Of a DNA stretch of 64,000 bases, positions 40,801-55,800 are shown one piece after another; positions within the stretch are counted from its first letter, which is position 1, and each line of letters begins with the position of its first letter. The notes beneath the pieces are model-generated. The model saw only the letters and a list, made by a program, of their open reading frames with translations. It was not told where the DNA came from and did no database searches. The position numbers and the translations under genes are program-made. Source of the DNA: Edaphochlamys debaryana. Its lineage: Eukaryota; Chlorophyta; Chlorophyceae; Chlamydomonadales. Location: NCBI GenBank assembly GCA_016858145.1, contig JAEHOE010000087.1, positions 248,001 to 312,000 on the forward strand. Reading direction: 5' to 3'.

Positions 40801-43800
40801 GCTCAGTGCTGGATCCCACGCCCCACGCTCCAAGTCCCTGCCCCGTCACCTGGCTTGCTCAGCGCCTGTTACTACAACCAGCTGCGTGCTCTGTGCTGGA
40901 TCCCACGCCCCACGCTCCAAGTCCCTGCCCCGTCACCTGGCTTGCCCAGCGCCTGTTACTACAACCAGCTGCGTGCTCTGTGCTGGATCCCACGCCCCAC
41001 GCTCCAAGTCCCTGCCCCGTCACCTGGCTTGCTCAGCGCCTGTTACTACAACCAGCTGCGTGCTCTGTGCTGGATCCCACGCCCCACGCTCTAAGTCCTT
41101 GCCCCGTCACCTGGCTTGCCCAGCGCCTGTTACTACAACCAGCTGCGTGCTCTGTGCTGGATCCCACGCCCCACGCTCCAAGTCCCTGCCCCGTCACCGG
41201 CTTGCTCAGCGCCTGTTACTACAACCAGCTGCGTGCTCAGTGCTGGATCCCACGCCCCACGCTCCAAGTCCTTGCCCCGTCACCTGGCTTGCCCAGCGCC
41301 TGTTACTACAACCAGCTGCGTGCTCTGTGCTGGATCCCACGCCCCACGCTCCAAGTCCCTGCCCCGTCACCGGCTTGCTCAGCGCCTGTTACTACAACCA
41401 GCTGCGTGCTCAGTGCTGGATCCCACGCCCCACGCTCCAAGTCCTTGCCCCGTCACCTGGCTTGCCCAGCGCCTGTTACTACAACCAGCTGCGTGCTCAG
41501 TGCTGGATCCCACGCCCCACGCTCTAAGTCCCTGCCCCGTCACCGGCTTGCTCAGCGCCTGTTACTACAACCAGCTGCGTGCTCAGTGCTGGATCCCACG
41601 CCCCACGCTCTAAGTCCTTGCCCCGTCACCTGGCTTGCCCAGCGCCTGTTACTACAACCAGCTGCGTGCTCTGTGCTGGATCCCACGCCCCACGCTCTAA
41701 GTCCTTGCCCCGTCACCTGGCTTGCTCAGCGCCTGTTACTACAACCAGCTGCGTGCTCTGTGCTGGATCCCACGCCCCACGCTCTAAGTCCTTGCCCCGT
41801 CACCTGGCTTGCCCAGCGCCTGTTACTACAACCAGCTGCGTGCTCTGTGCTGGATCCCACGCCCCACGCTCCAAGTCCCTGCCCCGTCACCTGGCTTGCT
41901 CAGCGCCTGTTACTACAACCAGCTGCGTGCTCTGTGCTGGATCCCACGCCCCACGCTCTAAGTCCTTGCCCCGTCACCTGGCTTGCCCAGCGCCTGTTAC
42001 TACAACCAGCTGCGTGCTCAGTGCTGGATCCCACGCCCCACGCTCTAAGTCCCTGCCCCGTCACCGGCTTGCTCAGCGCCTGTTACTACAACCAGCTGCG
42101 TGCTCTGTGCTGGATCCCACGCCCCACGCTCCAAGTCCCTGCCCCGTCACCTGGCTTGCTCAGCGCCTGTTACTACAACCAGCTGCGTGCTCTGTGCTGG
42201 ATCCCACGCCCCACGCTCCAAGTCCCTGCCCCGTCACCTGGCTTGCCCAGCGCCTGTTACTACAACCAGCTGCGTGCTCTGTGCTGGATCCCACGCCCCA
42301 CGCTCCAAGTCCCTGCCCCGTCACCTGGCTTGCTCAGCGCCTGTTACTACAACCAGCTGCGTGCTCTGTGCTGGATCCCACGCCCCACGCTCTAAGTCCT
42401 TGCCCCGTCACCTGGCTTGCCCAGCGCCTGTTACTACAACCAGCTGCGTGCTCTGTGCTGGATCCCACGCCCCACGCTCCAAGTCCCTGCCCCGTCACCG
42501 GCTTGCTCAGCGCCTGTTACTACAACCAGCTGCGTGCTCTGTGCTGGATCCCACGCCCCACGCTCCAAGTCCCTGCCCCGTCACCTGGCTTGCTCAGCGC
42601 CTGTTACTACAACCAGCTGCGTGCTCTGTGCTGGATCCCACGCCCCACGCTCTAAGTCCTTGCCCCGTCACCTGGCTTGCCCAGCGCCTGTTACTACAAC
42701 CAGCTGCGTGCTCTGTGCTGGATCCCACGCCCCACGCTCCAAGTCCCTGCCCCGTCACCGGCTTGCTCAGCGCCTGTTACTACAACCAGCTGCGTGCTCA
42801 GTGCTGGATCCCACGCCCCACGCTCCAAGTCCTTGCCCCGTCACCTGGCTTGCCCAGCGCCTGTTACTACAACCAGCTGCGTGCTCTGTGCTGGATCCCA
42901 CGCCCCACGCTCCAAGTCCCTGCCCCGTCACCGGCTTGCTCAGCGCCTGTTACTACAACCAGCTGCGTGCTCAGTGCTGGATCCCACGCCCCACGCTCCA
43001 AGTCCTTGCCCCGTCACCTGGCTTGCCCAGCGCCTGTTACTACAACCAGCTGCGTGCTCAGTGCTGGATCCCACGCCCCACGCTCTAAGTCCCTGCCCCG
43101 TCACCGGCTTGCTCAGCGCCTGTTACTACAACCAGCTGCGTGCTCAGTGCTGGATCCCACGCCCCACGCTCTAAGTCCTTGCCCCGTCACCTGGCTTGCC
43201 CAGCGCCTGTTACTACAACCAGCTGCGTGCTCTGTGCTGGATCCCACGCCCCACGCTCTAAGTCCTTGCCCCGTCACCTGGCTTGCTCAGCGCCTGTTAC
43301 TACAACCAGCTGCGTGCTCTGTGCTGGATCCCACGCCCCACGCTCTAAGTCCTTGCCGCGTCACCTGGCTTGCCCAGCGCCTGTTACTACAACCAGCTGC
43401 GTGCTCTGTGCTGGATCCCACGCCCCACGCTCCAAGTCCCTGCCCCGTCACCTGGCTTGCTCAGCGCCTGTTACTACAACCAGCTGCGTGCTCTGTGCTG
43501 GATCCCACGCCCCACGCTCTAAGTCCTTGCCCCGTCACCTGGCTTGCCCAGCGCCTGTTACTACAACCAGCTGCGTGCTCTGTGCTGGATCCCACGCCCC
43601 ACGCTCTAAGTCCCTGCCCCGTCACCGGCTTGCTCAGCGCCTGTTACTACAACCAGCTGCGTGCTCTGTGCTGGATCCCACGCCCCACGCTCCAAGTCCC
43701 TGCCCCGTCACCTGGCTTGCTCAGCGCCTGTTACTACAACCAGCTGCGTGCTCTGTGCTGGATCCCACGCCCCACGCTCCAAGTCCCTGCCCCGTCACCT

Positions 43801-46800
43801 GGCTTGCCCAGCGCCTGTTACTACAACCAGCTGCGTGCTCTGTGCTGGATCCCACGCCCCACGCTCCAAGTCCCTGCCCCGTCACCTGGCTTGCTCAGCG
43901 CCTGTTACTACAACCAGCTGCGTGCTCTGTGCTGGATCCCACGCCCCACGCTCTAAGTCCTTGCCCCGTCACCTGGCTTGCCCAGCGCCTGTTACTACAA
44001 CCAGCTGCGTGCTCTGTGCTGGATCCCACGCCCCACGCTCCAAGTCCCTGCCCCGTCACCGGCTTGCTCAGCGCCTGTTACTACAACCAGCTGCGTGCTC
44101 AGTGCTGGATCCCACGCCCCACGCTCCAAGTCCTTGCCCCGTCACCTGGCTTGCCCAGCGCCTGTTACTACAACCAGCTGCGTGCTCTGTGCTGGATCCC
44201 ACGCCCCACGCTCCAAGTCCCTGCCCCGTCACCGGCTTGCTCAGCGCCTGTTACTACAACCAGCTGCGTGCTCAGTGCTGGATCCCACGCCCCACGCTCC
44301 AAGTCCTTGCCCCGTCACCTGGCTTGCCCAGCGCCTGTTACTACAACCAGCTGCGTGCTCAGTGCTGGATCCCACGCCCCACGCTCTAAGTCCCTGCCCC
44401 GTCACCGGCTTGCTCAGCGCCTGTTACTACAACCAGCTGCGTGCTCAGTGCTGGATCCCACGCCCCACGCTCTAAGTCCTTGCCCCGTCACCTGGCTTGC
44501 CCAGCGCCTGTTACTACAACCAGCTGCGTGCTCAGTGCTGGATCCCACGCCCCACGCTCCAAGTCCCTGCCCCGTCACCGGCTTGCTCAGCGCCTGTTAC
44601 TACAACCAGCTGCGTGCTCTGTGCTGGATCCCACGCCCCACGCTCTAAGTCCTTGCCCCGTCACCTGGCTTGCTCAGCGCCTGTTACTACAACCAGCTGC
44701 GTGCTCTGTGCTGGATCCCACGCCCCACGCTCCAAGTCCCTGCCCCGTCACCGGCTTGCCCAGCGCCTGTTACTACAACCAGCTGCGTGCTCTGTGCTGG
44801 ATCCCACGCCCCACGCTCTAAGTCCTTGCCCCGTCACCTGGCTTGCTCAGCGCCTGTTACTACAACCAGCTGCGTGCTCTGTGCTGGATCCCACGCCCCA
44901 CGCTCTAAGTCCTTGCCCCGTCACCTGGCTTGCCCAGCGCCTGTTACTACAACCAGCTGCGTGCTCTGTGCTGGATCCCACGCCCCACGCTCCAAGTCCC
45001 TGCCCCGTCACCTGGCTTGCTCAGCGCCTGTTACTACAACCAGCTGCGTGCTCTGTGCTGGATCCCACGCCCCACGCTCTAAGTCCTTGCCCCGTCACCT
45101 GGCTTGCCCAGCGCCTGTTACTACAACCAGCTGCGTGCTCAGTGCTGGATCCCACGCCCCACGCTCTAAGTCCCTGCCCCGTCACCGGCTTGCTCAGCGC
45201 CTGTTACTACAACCAGCTGCGTGCTCTGTGCTGGATCCCACGCCCCACGCTCCAAGTCCCTGCCCCGTCACCTGGCTTGCTCAGCGCCTGTTACTACAAC
45301 CAGCTGCGTGCTCTGTGCTGGATCCCACGCCCCACGCTCCAAGTCCCTGCCCCGTCACCTGGCTTGCCCAGCGCCTGTTACTACAACCAGCTGCGTGCTC
45401 TGTGCTGGATCCCACGCCCCACGCTCCAAGTCCCTGCCCCGTCACCTGGCTTGCTCAGCGCCTGTTACTACAACCAGCTGCGTGCTCTGTGCTGGATCCC
45501 ACGCCCCACGCTCTAAGTCCTTGCCCCGTCACCTGGCTTGCCCAGCGCCTGTTACTACAACCAGCTGCGTGCTCTGTGCTGGATCCCACGCCCCACGCTC
45601 CAAGTCCCTGCCCCGTCACCGGCTTGCTCAGCGCCTGTTACTACAACCAGCTGCGTGCTCTGTGCTGGATCCCACGCCCCACGCTCCAAGTCCCTGCCCC
45701 GTCACCTGGCTTGCTCAGCGCCTGTTACTACAACCAGCTGCGTGCTCTGTGCTGGATCCCACGCCCCACGCTCTAAGTCCTTGCCCCGTCACCTGGCTTG
45801 CCCAGCGCCTGTTACTACAACCAGCTGCGTGCTCTGTGCTGGATCCCACGCCCCACGCTCCAAGTCCCTGCCCCGTCACCGGCTTGCTCAGCGCCTGTTA
45901 CTACAACCAGCTGCGTGCTCAGTGCTGGATCCCACGCCCCACGCTCCAAGTCCTTGCCCCGTCACCTGGCTTGCCCAGCGCCTGTTACTACAACCAGCTG
46001 CGTGCTCTGTGCTGGATCCCACGCCCCACGCTCCAAGTCCCTGCCCCGTCACCGGCTTGCTCAGCGCCTGTTACTACAACCAGCTGCGTGCTCAGTGCTG
46101 GATCCCACGCCCCACGCTCCAAGTCCTTGCCCCGTCACCTGGCTTGCCCAGCGCCTGTTACTACAACCAGCTGCGTGCTCAGTGCTGGATCCCACGCCCC
46201 ACGCTCTAAGTCCCTGCCCCGTCACCGGCTTGCTCAGCGCCTGTTACTACAACCAGCTGCGTGCTCAGTGCTGGATCCCACGCCCCACGCTCTAAGTCCT
46301 TGCCCCGTCACCTGGCTTGCCCAGCGCCTGTTACTACAACCAGCTGCGTGCTCTGTGCTGGATCCCACGCCCCACGCTCTAAGTCCTTGCCCCGTCACCT
46401 GGCTTGCTCAGCGCCTGTTACTACAACCAGCTGCGTGCTCTGTGCTGGATCCCACGCCCCACGCTCTAAGTCCTTGCCGCGTCACCTGGCTTGCCCAGCG
46501 CCTGTTACTACAACCAGCTGCGTGCTCTGTGCTGGATCCCACGCCCCACGCTCCAAGTCCCTGCCCCGTCACCTGGCTTGCTCAGCGCCTGTTACTACAA
46601 CCAGCTGCGTGCTCTGTGCTGGATCCCACGCCCCACGCTCTAAGTCCTTGCCCCGTCACCTGGCTTGCCCAGCGCCTGTTACTACAACCAGCTGCGTGCT
46701 CAGTGCTGGATCCCACGCCCCACGCTCTAAGTCCCTGCCCCGTCACCGGCTTGCTCAGCGCCTGTTACTACAACCAGCTGCGTGCTCTGTGCTGGATCCC

Positions 46801-49800
46801 ACGCCCCACGCTCCAAGTCCCTGCCCCGTCACCTGGCTTGCTCAGCGCCTGTTACTACAACCAGCTGCGTGCTCTGTGCTGGATCCCACGCCCCACGCTC
46901 CAAGTCCCTGCCCCGTCACCTGGCTTGCCCAGCGCCTGTTACTACAACCAGCTGCGTGCTCTGTGCTGGATCCCACGCCCCACGCTCCAAGTCCCTGCCC
47001 CGTCACCTGGCTTGCTCAGCGCCTGTTACTACAACCAGCTGCGTGCTCTGTGCTGGATCCCACGCCCCACGCTCTAAGTCCTTGCCCCGTCACCTGGCTT
47101 GCCCAGCGCCTGTTACTACAACCAGCTGCGTGCTCAGTGCTGGATCCCACGCCCCACGCTCCAAGTCCCTGCCCCGTCACCGGCTTGCTCAGCGCCTGTT
47201 ACTACAACCAGCTGCGTGCTCAGTGCTGGATCCCACGCCCCACGCTCTAAGTCCTTGCCCCGTCACCTGGCTTGCCCAGCGCCTGTTACTACAACCAGCT
47301 GCGTGCTCTGTGCTGGATCCCACGCCCCACGCTCTAAGTCCTTGCCCCGTCACCTGGCTTGCTCAGCGCCTGTTACTACAACCAGCTGCGTGCTCTGTGC
47401 TGGATCCCACGCCCCACGCTCTAAGTCCTTGCCGCGTCACCTGGCTTGCCCAGCGCCTGTTACTACAACCAGCTGCGTGCTCTGTGCTGGATCCCACGCC
47501 CCACGCTCCAAGTCCCTGCCCCGTCACCTGGCTTGCTCAGCGCCTGTTACTACAACCAGCTGCGTGCTCTGTGCTGGATCCCACGCCCCACGCTCTAAGT
47601 CCCTGCCCCGTCACCTGGCTTGCCCAGCGCCTGTTACTACAACCAGCTGCGTGCTCAGTGCTGGATCCCACGCCCCACGCTCTAAGTCCCTGCCCCGTCA
47701 CCGGCTTGCTCAGCGCCTGTTACTACAACCAGCTGCGTGCTCTGTGCTGGATCCCACGCCCCACGCTCCAAGTCCCTGCCCCGTCACCTGGCTTGCTCAG
47801 CGCCTGTTACTACAACCAGCTGCGTGCTCTGTGCTGGATCCCACGCCCCACGCTCCAAGTCCCTGCCCCGTCACCTGGCTTGCCCAGCGCCTGTTACTAC
47901 AACCAGCTGCGTGCTCTGTGCTGGATCCCACGCCCCACGCTCCAAGTCCCTGCCCCGTCACCTGGCTTGCTCAGCGCCTGTTACTACAACCAGCTGCGTG
48001 CTCTGTGCTGGATCCCACGCCCCACGCTCCAAGTCCCTGCCCCGTCACCTGGCTTGCCCAGCGCCTGTTACTACAACCAGCTGCGTGCTCTGTGCTGGAT
48101 CCCACGCCCCACGCTCCAAGTCCCTGCCCCGTCACCGGCTTGCTCAGCGCCTGTTACTACAACCAGCTGCGTGCTCAGTGCTGGATCCCACGCCCCACGC
48201 TCCAAGTCCTTGCCCCGTCACCTGGCTTGCCCAGCGCCTGTTACTACAACCAGCTGCGTGCTCTGTGCTGGATCCCACGCCCCACGCTCCAAGTCCCTGC
48301 CCCGTCACCGGCTTGCTCAGCGCCTGTTACTACAACCAGCTGCGTGCTCAGTGCTGGATCCCACGCCCCACGCTCCAAGTCCTTGCCCCGTCACCTGGCT
48401 TGCCCAGCGCCTGTTACTACAACCAGCTGCGTGCTCAGTGCTGGATCCCACGCCCCACGCTCTAAGTCCCTGCCCCGTCACCGGCTTGCTCAGCGCCTGT
48501 TACTACAACCAGCTGCGTGCTCAGTGCTGGATCCCACGCCCCACGCTCTAAGTCCTTGCCCCGTCACCTGGCTTGCCCAGCGCCTGTTACTACAACCAGC
48601 TGCGTGCTCAGTGCTGGATCCCACGCCCCACGCTCCAAGTCCCTGCCCCGTCACCTGGCTTGCTCAGCGCCTGTTACTACAACCAGCTGCGTGCTCTGTG
48701 CTGGATCCCACGCCCCACGCTCTAAGTCCTTGCCCCGTCACCTGGCTTGCCCAGCGCCTGTTACTACAACCAGCTGCGTGCTCTGTGCTGGATCCCACGC
48801 CCCACGCTCTAAGTCCTTGCCCCGTCACCTGGCTTGCCCAGCGCCTGTTACTACAACCAGCTGCGTGCTCAGTGCTGGATCCCACGCCCCACGCTCTAAG
48901 TCCCTGCCCCGTCACCGGCTTGCTCAGCGCCTGTTACTACAACCAGCTGCGTGCTCTGTGCTGGATCCCACGCCCCACGCTCCAAGTCCCTGCCCCGTCA
49001 CCTGGCTTGCTCAGCGCCTGTTACTACAACCAGCTGCGTGCTCTGTGCTGGATCCCACGCCCCACGCTCCAAGTCCCTGCCCCGTCACCTGGCTTGCCCA
49101 GCGCCTGTTACTACAACCAGCTGCGTGCTCTGTGCTGGATCCCACGCCCCACGCTCCAAGTCCCTGCCCCGTCACCTGGCTTGCTCAGCGCCTGTTACTA
49201 CAACCAGCTGCGTGCTCTGTGCTGGATCCCACGCCCCACGCTCTAAGTCCTTGCCCCGTCACCTGGCTTGCCCAGCGCCTGTTACTACAACCAGCTGCGT
49301 GCTCTGTGCTGGATCCCACGCCCCACGCTCCAAGTCCCTGCCCCGTCACCTGGCTTGCTCAGCGCCTGTTACTACAACCAGCTGCGTGCTCTGTGCTGGA
49401 TCCCACGCCCCACGCTCTAAGTCCTTGCCCCGTCACCTGGCTTGCCCAGCGCCTGTTACTACAACCAGCTGCGTGCTCAGTGCTGGATCCCACGCCCCAC
49501 GCTCTAAGTCCCTGCCCCGTCACCGGCTTGCTCAGCGCCTGTTACTACAACCAGCTGCGTGCTCTGTGCTGGATCCCACGCCCCACGCTCTAAGTCCCTG
49601 CCCCGTCACCTGGCTTGCTCAGCGCCTGTTACTACAACCAGCTGCGTGCTCTGTGCTGGATCCCACGCCCCACGCTCTAAGTCCTTGCCCCGTCACCTGG
49701 CTTGCCCAGCGCCTGTTACTACAACCAGCTGCGTGCTCTGTGCTGGATCCCACGCCCCACGCTCCAAGTCCCTGCCCCGTCACCGGCTTGCTCAGCGCCT

Positions 49801-52800
49801 GTTACTACAACCAGCTGCGTGCTCAGTGCTGGATCCCACGCCCCACGCTCCAAGTCCTTGCCCCGTCACCTGGCTTGCCCAGCGCCTGTTACTACAACCA
49901 GCTGCGTGCTCAGTGCTGGATCCCACGCCCCACGCTCTAAGTCCCTGCCCCGTCACCGGCTTGCTCAGCGCCTGTTACTACAACCAGCTGCGTGCTCAGT
50001 GCTGGATCCCACGCCCCACGCTCTAAGTCCTTGCCCCGTCACCTGGCTTGCTCAGCGCCTGTTACTACAACCAGCTGCGTGCTCTGTGCTGGATCCCACG
50101 CCCCACGCTCCAAGTCCTTGCCCCGTCACCTGGCTTGCCCAGCGCCTGTTACTACAACCAGCTGCGTGCTCAGTGCTGGATCCCACGCCCCACGCTCTAA
50201 GTCCCTGCCCCGTCACCGGCTTGCTCAGCGCCTGTTACTACAACCAGCTGCGTGCTCAGTGCTGGATCCCACGCCCCACGCTCTAAGTCCTTGCCCCGTC
50301 ACCTGGCTTGCCCAGCGCCTGTTACTACAACCAGCTGCGTGCTCTGTGCTGGATCCCACGCCCCACGCTCTAAGTCCTTGCCCCGTCACCTGGCTTGCTC
50401 AGCGCCTGTTACTACAACCAGCTGCGTGCTCTGTGCTGGATCCCACGCCCCACGCTCCAAGTCCCTGCCCCGTCACCTGGCTTGCTCAGCGCCTGTTACT
50501 ACAACCAGCTGCGTGCTCTGTGCTGGATCCCACGCCCCACGCTCCAAGTCCCTGCCCCGTCACCTGGCTTGCCCAGCGCCTGTTACTACAACCAGCTGCG
50601 TGCTCTGTGCTGGATCCCACGCCCCACGCTCCAAGTCCCTGCCCCGTCACCTGGCTTGCTCAGCGCCTGTTACTACAACCAGCTGCGTGCTCTGTGCTGG
50701 ATCCCACGCCCCACGCTCTAAGTCCTTGCCCCGTCACCTGGCTTGCCCAGCGCCTGTTACTACAACCAGCTGCGTGCTCTGTGCTGGATCCCACGCCCCA
50801 CGCTCCAAGTCCCTGCCCCGTCACCTGGCTTGCTCAGCGCCTGTTACTACAACCAGCTGCGTGCTCTGTGCTGGATCCCACGCCCCACGCTCTAAGTCCT
50901 TGCCCCGTCACCTGGCTTGCCCAGCGCCTGTTACTACAACCAGCTGCGTGCTCTGTGCTGGATCCCACGCCCCACGCTCCAAGTCCCTGCCCCGTCACCG
51001 GCTTGCTCAGCGCCTGTTACTACAACCAGCTGCGTGCTCTGTGCTGGATCCCACGCCCCACGCTCCAAGTCCTTGCCCCGTCACCTGGCTTGCCCAGCGC
51101 CTGTTACTACAACCAGCTGCGTGCTCAGTGCTGGATCCCACGCCCCACGCTCTAAGTCCCTGCCCCGTCACCGGCTTGCTCAGCGCCTGTTACTACAACC
51201 AGCTGCGTGCTCAGTGCTGGATCCCACGCCCCACGCTCTAAGTCCTTGCCCCGTCACCTGGCTTGCTCAGCGCCTGTTACTACAACCAGCTGCGTGCTCT
51301 GTGCTGGATCCCACGCCCCACGCTCCAAGTCCTTGCCCCGTCACCTGGCTTGCCCAGCGCCTGTTACTACAACCAGCTGCGTGCTCAGTGCTGGATCCCA
51401 CGCCCCACGCTCTAAGTCCCTGCCCCGTCACCGGCTTGCTCAGCGCCTGTTACTACAACCAGCTGCGTGCTCAGTGCTGGATCCCACGCCCCACGCTCTA
51501 AGTCCTTGCCCCGTCACCTGGCTTGCCCAGCGCCTGTTACTACAACCAGCTGCGTGCTCTGTGCTGGATCCCACGCCCCACGCTCTAAGTCCTTGCCCCG
51601 TCACCTGGCTTGCTCAGCGCCTGTTACTACAACCAGCTGCGTGCTCTGTGCTGGATCCCACGCCCCACGCTCTAAGTCCTTGCCCCGTCACCTGGCTTGC
51701 CCAGCGCCTGTTACTACAACCAGCTGCGTGCTCTGTGCTGGATCCCACGCCCCACGCTCCAAGTCCCTGCCCCGTCACCTGGCTTGCTCAGCGCCTGTTA
51801 CTACAACCAGCTGCGTGCTCTGTGCTGGATCCCACGCCCCACGCTCTAAGTCCTTGCCCCGTCACCGGCTTGCCCAGCGCCTGTTACTACAACCAGCTGC
51901 GTGCTCAGTGCTGGATCCCACGCCCCACGCTCTAAGTCCCTGCCCCGTCACCGGCTTGCTCAGCGCCTGTTACTACAACCAGCTGCGTGCTCTGTGCTGG
52001 ATCCCACGCCCCACGCTCCAAGTCCCTGCCCCGTCACCGGCTTGCTCAGCGCCTGTTACTACAACCAGCTGCGTGCTCAGTGCTGGATCCCACGCCCCAC
52101 GCTCCAAGTCCTTGCCCCGTCACCTGGCTTGCCCAGCGCCTGTTACTACAACCAGCTGCGTGCTCAGTGCTGGATCCCACGCCCCACGCTCTAAGTCCCT
52201 GCCCCGTCACCGGCTTGCTCAGCGCCTGTTACTACAACCAGCTGCGTGCTCAGTGCTGGATCCCACGCCCCACGCTCTAAGTCCTTGCCCCGTCACCTGG
52301 CTTGCCCAGCGCCTGTTACTACAACCAGCTGCGTGCTCAGTGCTGGATCCCACGCCCCACGCTCTAAGTCCTTGCCCCGTCACCTGGCTTGCCCATCGCC
52401 TGTTACTACAACCAGCTGCGTGCTCAGTGCTGGATCCCACGCCCCACGCTCCAAGTCCCTGCCCCGTCACCTGGCTTGCTCAGCGCCTGTTACTACAACC
52501 AGCTGCGTGCTCTGTGCTGGATCCCACGCCCCACGCTCTAAGTCCTTGCCCCGTCACCTGGCTTGCCCAGCGCCTGTTACTACAACCAGCTGCGTGCTCT
52601 GTGCTGGATCCCACGCCCCACGCTCCAAGTCCCTGCCCCGTCACCTGGCTTGCTCAGCGCCTGTTACTACAACCAGCTGCGTGCTCTGTGCTGGATCCCA
52701 CGCCCCACGCTCTAAGTCCTTGCCCCGTCACCTGGCTTGCCCAGCGCCTGTTACTACAACCAGCTGCGTGCTCAGTGCTGGATCCCACGCCCCACGCTCT

Positions 52801-55800
52801 AAGTCCCTGCCCCGTCACCGGCTTGCTCAGCGCCTGTTACTACAACCAGCTGCGTGCTCTGTGCTGGATCCCACGCCCCACGCTCCAAGTCCCTGCCCCG
52901 TCACCTGGCTTGCTCAGCGCCTGTTACTACAACCAGCTGCGTGCTCTGTGCTGGATCCCACGCCCCACGCTCTAAGTCCTTGCCCCGTCACCTGGCTTGC
53001 CCAGCGCCTGTTACTACAACCAGCTGCGTGCTCTGTGCTGGATCCCACGCCCCACGCTCCAAGTCCCTGCCCCGTCACCGGCTTGCTCAGCGCCTGTTAC
53101 TACAACCAGCTGCGTGCTCAGTGCTGGATCCCACGCCCCACGCTCCAAGTCCTTGCCCCGTCACCTGGCTTGCCCAGCGCCTGTTACTACAACCAGCTGC
53201 GTGCTCAGTGCTGGATCCCACGCCCCACGCTCTAAGTCCTTGCCCCGTCACCTGGCTTGCCCAGCGCCTGTTACTACAACCAGCTGCGTGCTCTGTGCTG
53301 GATCCCACGCCCCACGCTCTAAGTCCTTGCCCCGTCACCTGGCTTGCTCAGCGCCTGTTACTACAACCAGCTGCGTGCTCTGTGCTGGATCCCACGCCCC
53401 ACGCTCTAAGTCCTTGCCCCGTCACCTGGCTTGCCCAGCGCCTGTTACTACAACCAGCTGCGTGCTCTGTGCTGGATCCCACGCCCCACGCTCCAAGTCC
53501 CTGCCCCGTCACCTGGCTTGCTCAGCGCCTGTTACTACAACCAGCTGCGTGCTCTGTGCTGGATCCCACGCCCCACGCTCTAAGTCCTTGCCCCGTCACC
53601 TGGCTTGCCCAGCGCCTGTTACTACAACCAGCTGCGTGCTCAGTGCTGGATCCCACGCCCCACGCTCTAAGTCCCTGCCCCGTCACCGGCTTGCTCAGCG
53701 CCTGTTACTACAACCAGCTGCGTGCTCTGTGCTGGATCCCACGCCCCACGCTCCAAGTCCCTGCCCCGTCACCTGGCTTGCTCAGCGCCTGTTACTACAA
53801 CCAGCTGCGTGCTCTGTGCTGGATCCCACGCCCCACGCTCCAAGTCCCTGCCCCGTCACCTGGCTTGCCCAGCGCCTGTTACTACAACCAGCTGCGTGCT
53901 CTGTGCTGGATCCCACGCCCCACGCTCCAAGTCCCTGCCCCGTCACCTGGCTTGCTCAGCGCCTGTTACTACAACCAGCTGCGTGCTCTGTGCTGGATCC
54001 CACGCCCCACGCTCTAAGTCCTTGCCCCGTCACCTGGCTTGCCCAGCGCCTGTTACTACAACCAGCTGCGTGCTCTGTGCTGGATCCCACGCCCCACGCT
54101 CCAAGTCCCTGCCCCGTCACCTGGCTTGCTCAGCGCCTGTTACTACAACCAGCTGCGTGCTCTGTGCTGGATCCCACGCCCCACGCTCTAAGTCCTTGCC
54201 CCGTCACCTGGCTTGCCCAGCGCCTGTTACTACAACCAGCTGCGTGCTCTGTGCTGGATCCCACGCCCCACGCTCCAAGTCCCTGCCCCGTCACCGGCTT
54301 GCTCAGCGCCTGTTACTACAACCAGCTGCGTGCTCAGTGCTGGATCCCACGCCCCACGCTCCAAGTCCTTGCCCCGTCACCTGGCTTGCCCAGCGCCTGT
54401 TACTACAACCAGCTGCGTGCTCAGTGCTGGATCCCACGCCCCACGCTCTAAGTCCTTGCCCCGTCACCTGGCTTGCCCAGCGCCTGTTACTACAACCAGC
54501 TGCGTGCTCTGTGCTGGATCCCACGCCCCACGCTCTAAGTCCTTGCCCCGTCACCTGGCTTGCTCAGCGCCTGTTACTACAACCAGCTGCGTGCTCAGTG
54601 CTGGATCCCACGCCCCACGCTCCAAGTCCCTGCCCCGTCACCTGGCTTGCTCAGCGCCTGTTACTACAACCAGCTGCGTGCTCTGTGCTGGATCCCACGC
54701 CCCACGCTCCAAGTCCCTGCCCCGTCACCGGCTTGCTCAGCGCCTGTTACTACAACCAGCTGCGTGCTCAGTGCTGGATCCCACGCCCCACGCTCTAAGT
54801 CCTTGCCCCGTCACCTGGCTTGCCCAGCGCCTGTTACTACAACCAGCTGCGTGCTCTGTGCTGGATCCCACGCCCCACGCTCTAAGTCCTTGCCCCGTCA
54901 CCTGGCTTGCTCAGCGCCTGTTACTACAACCAGCTGCGTGCTCTGTGCTGGATCCCACGCCCCACGCTCTAAGTCCTTGCCCCGTCACCTGGCTTGCCCA
55001 GCGCCTGTTACTACAACCAGCTGCGTGCTCTGTGCTGGATCCCACGCCCCACGCTCCAAGTCCCTGCCCCGTCACCTGGCTTGCTCAGCGCCTGTTACTA
55101 CAACCAGCTGCGTGCTCTGTGCTGGATCCCACGCCCCACGCTCTAAGTCCTTGCCCCGTCACCGGCTTGCCCAGCGCCTGTTACTACAACCAGCTGCGTG
55201 CTCAGTGCTGGATCCCACGCCCCACGCTCTAAGTCCCTGCCCCGTCACCGGCTTGCTCAGCGCCTGTTACTACAACCAGCTGCGTGCTCTGTGCTGGATC
55301 CCACGCCCCACGCTCCAAGTCCCTGCCCCGTCACCGGCTTGCTCAGCGCATGTTACTACAACCAGCTGCGTGCTCAGTGCTGGATCCCACGCCCCACGCT
55401 CCAAGTCCTTGCCCCGTCACCTGGCTTGCCCAGCGCCTGTTACTACAACCAGCTGCGTGCTCAGTGCTGGATCCCACGCCCCACGCTCTAAGTCCCTGCC
55501 CCGTCACCGGCTTGCTCAGCGCCTGTTACTACAACCAGCTGCGTGCTCAGTGCTGGATCCCACGCCCCACGCTCTAAGTCCTTGCCCCGTCACCTGGCTT
55601 GCCCAGCGCCTGTTACTACAACCAGCTGCGTGCTCAGTGCTGGATCCCACGCCCCACGCTCTAAGTCCTTGCCCCGTCACCTGGCTTGCCCAGCGCCTGT
55701 TACTACAACCAGCTGCGTGCTCAGTGCTGGATCCCACGCCCCACGCTCCAAGTCCCTGCCCCGTCACCTGGCTTGCTCAGCGCCTGTTACTACAACCAGC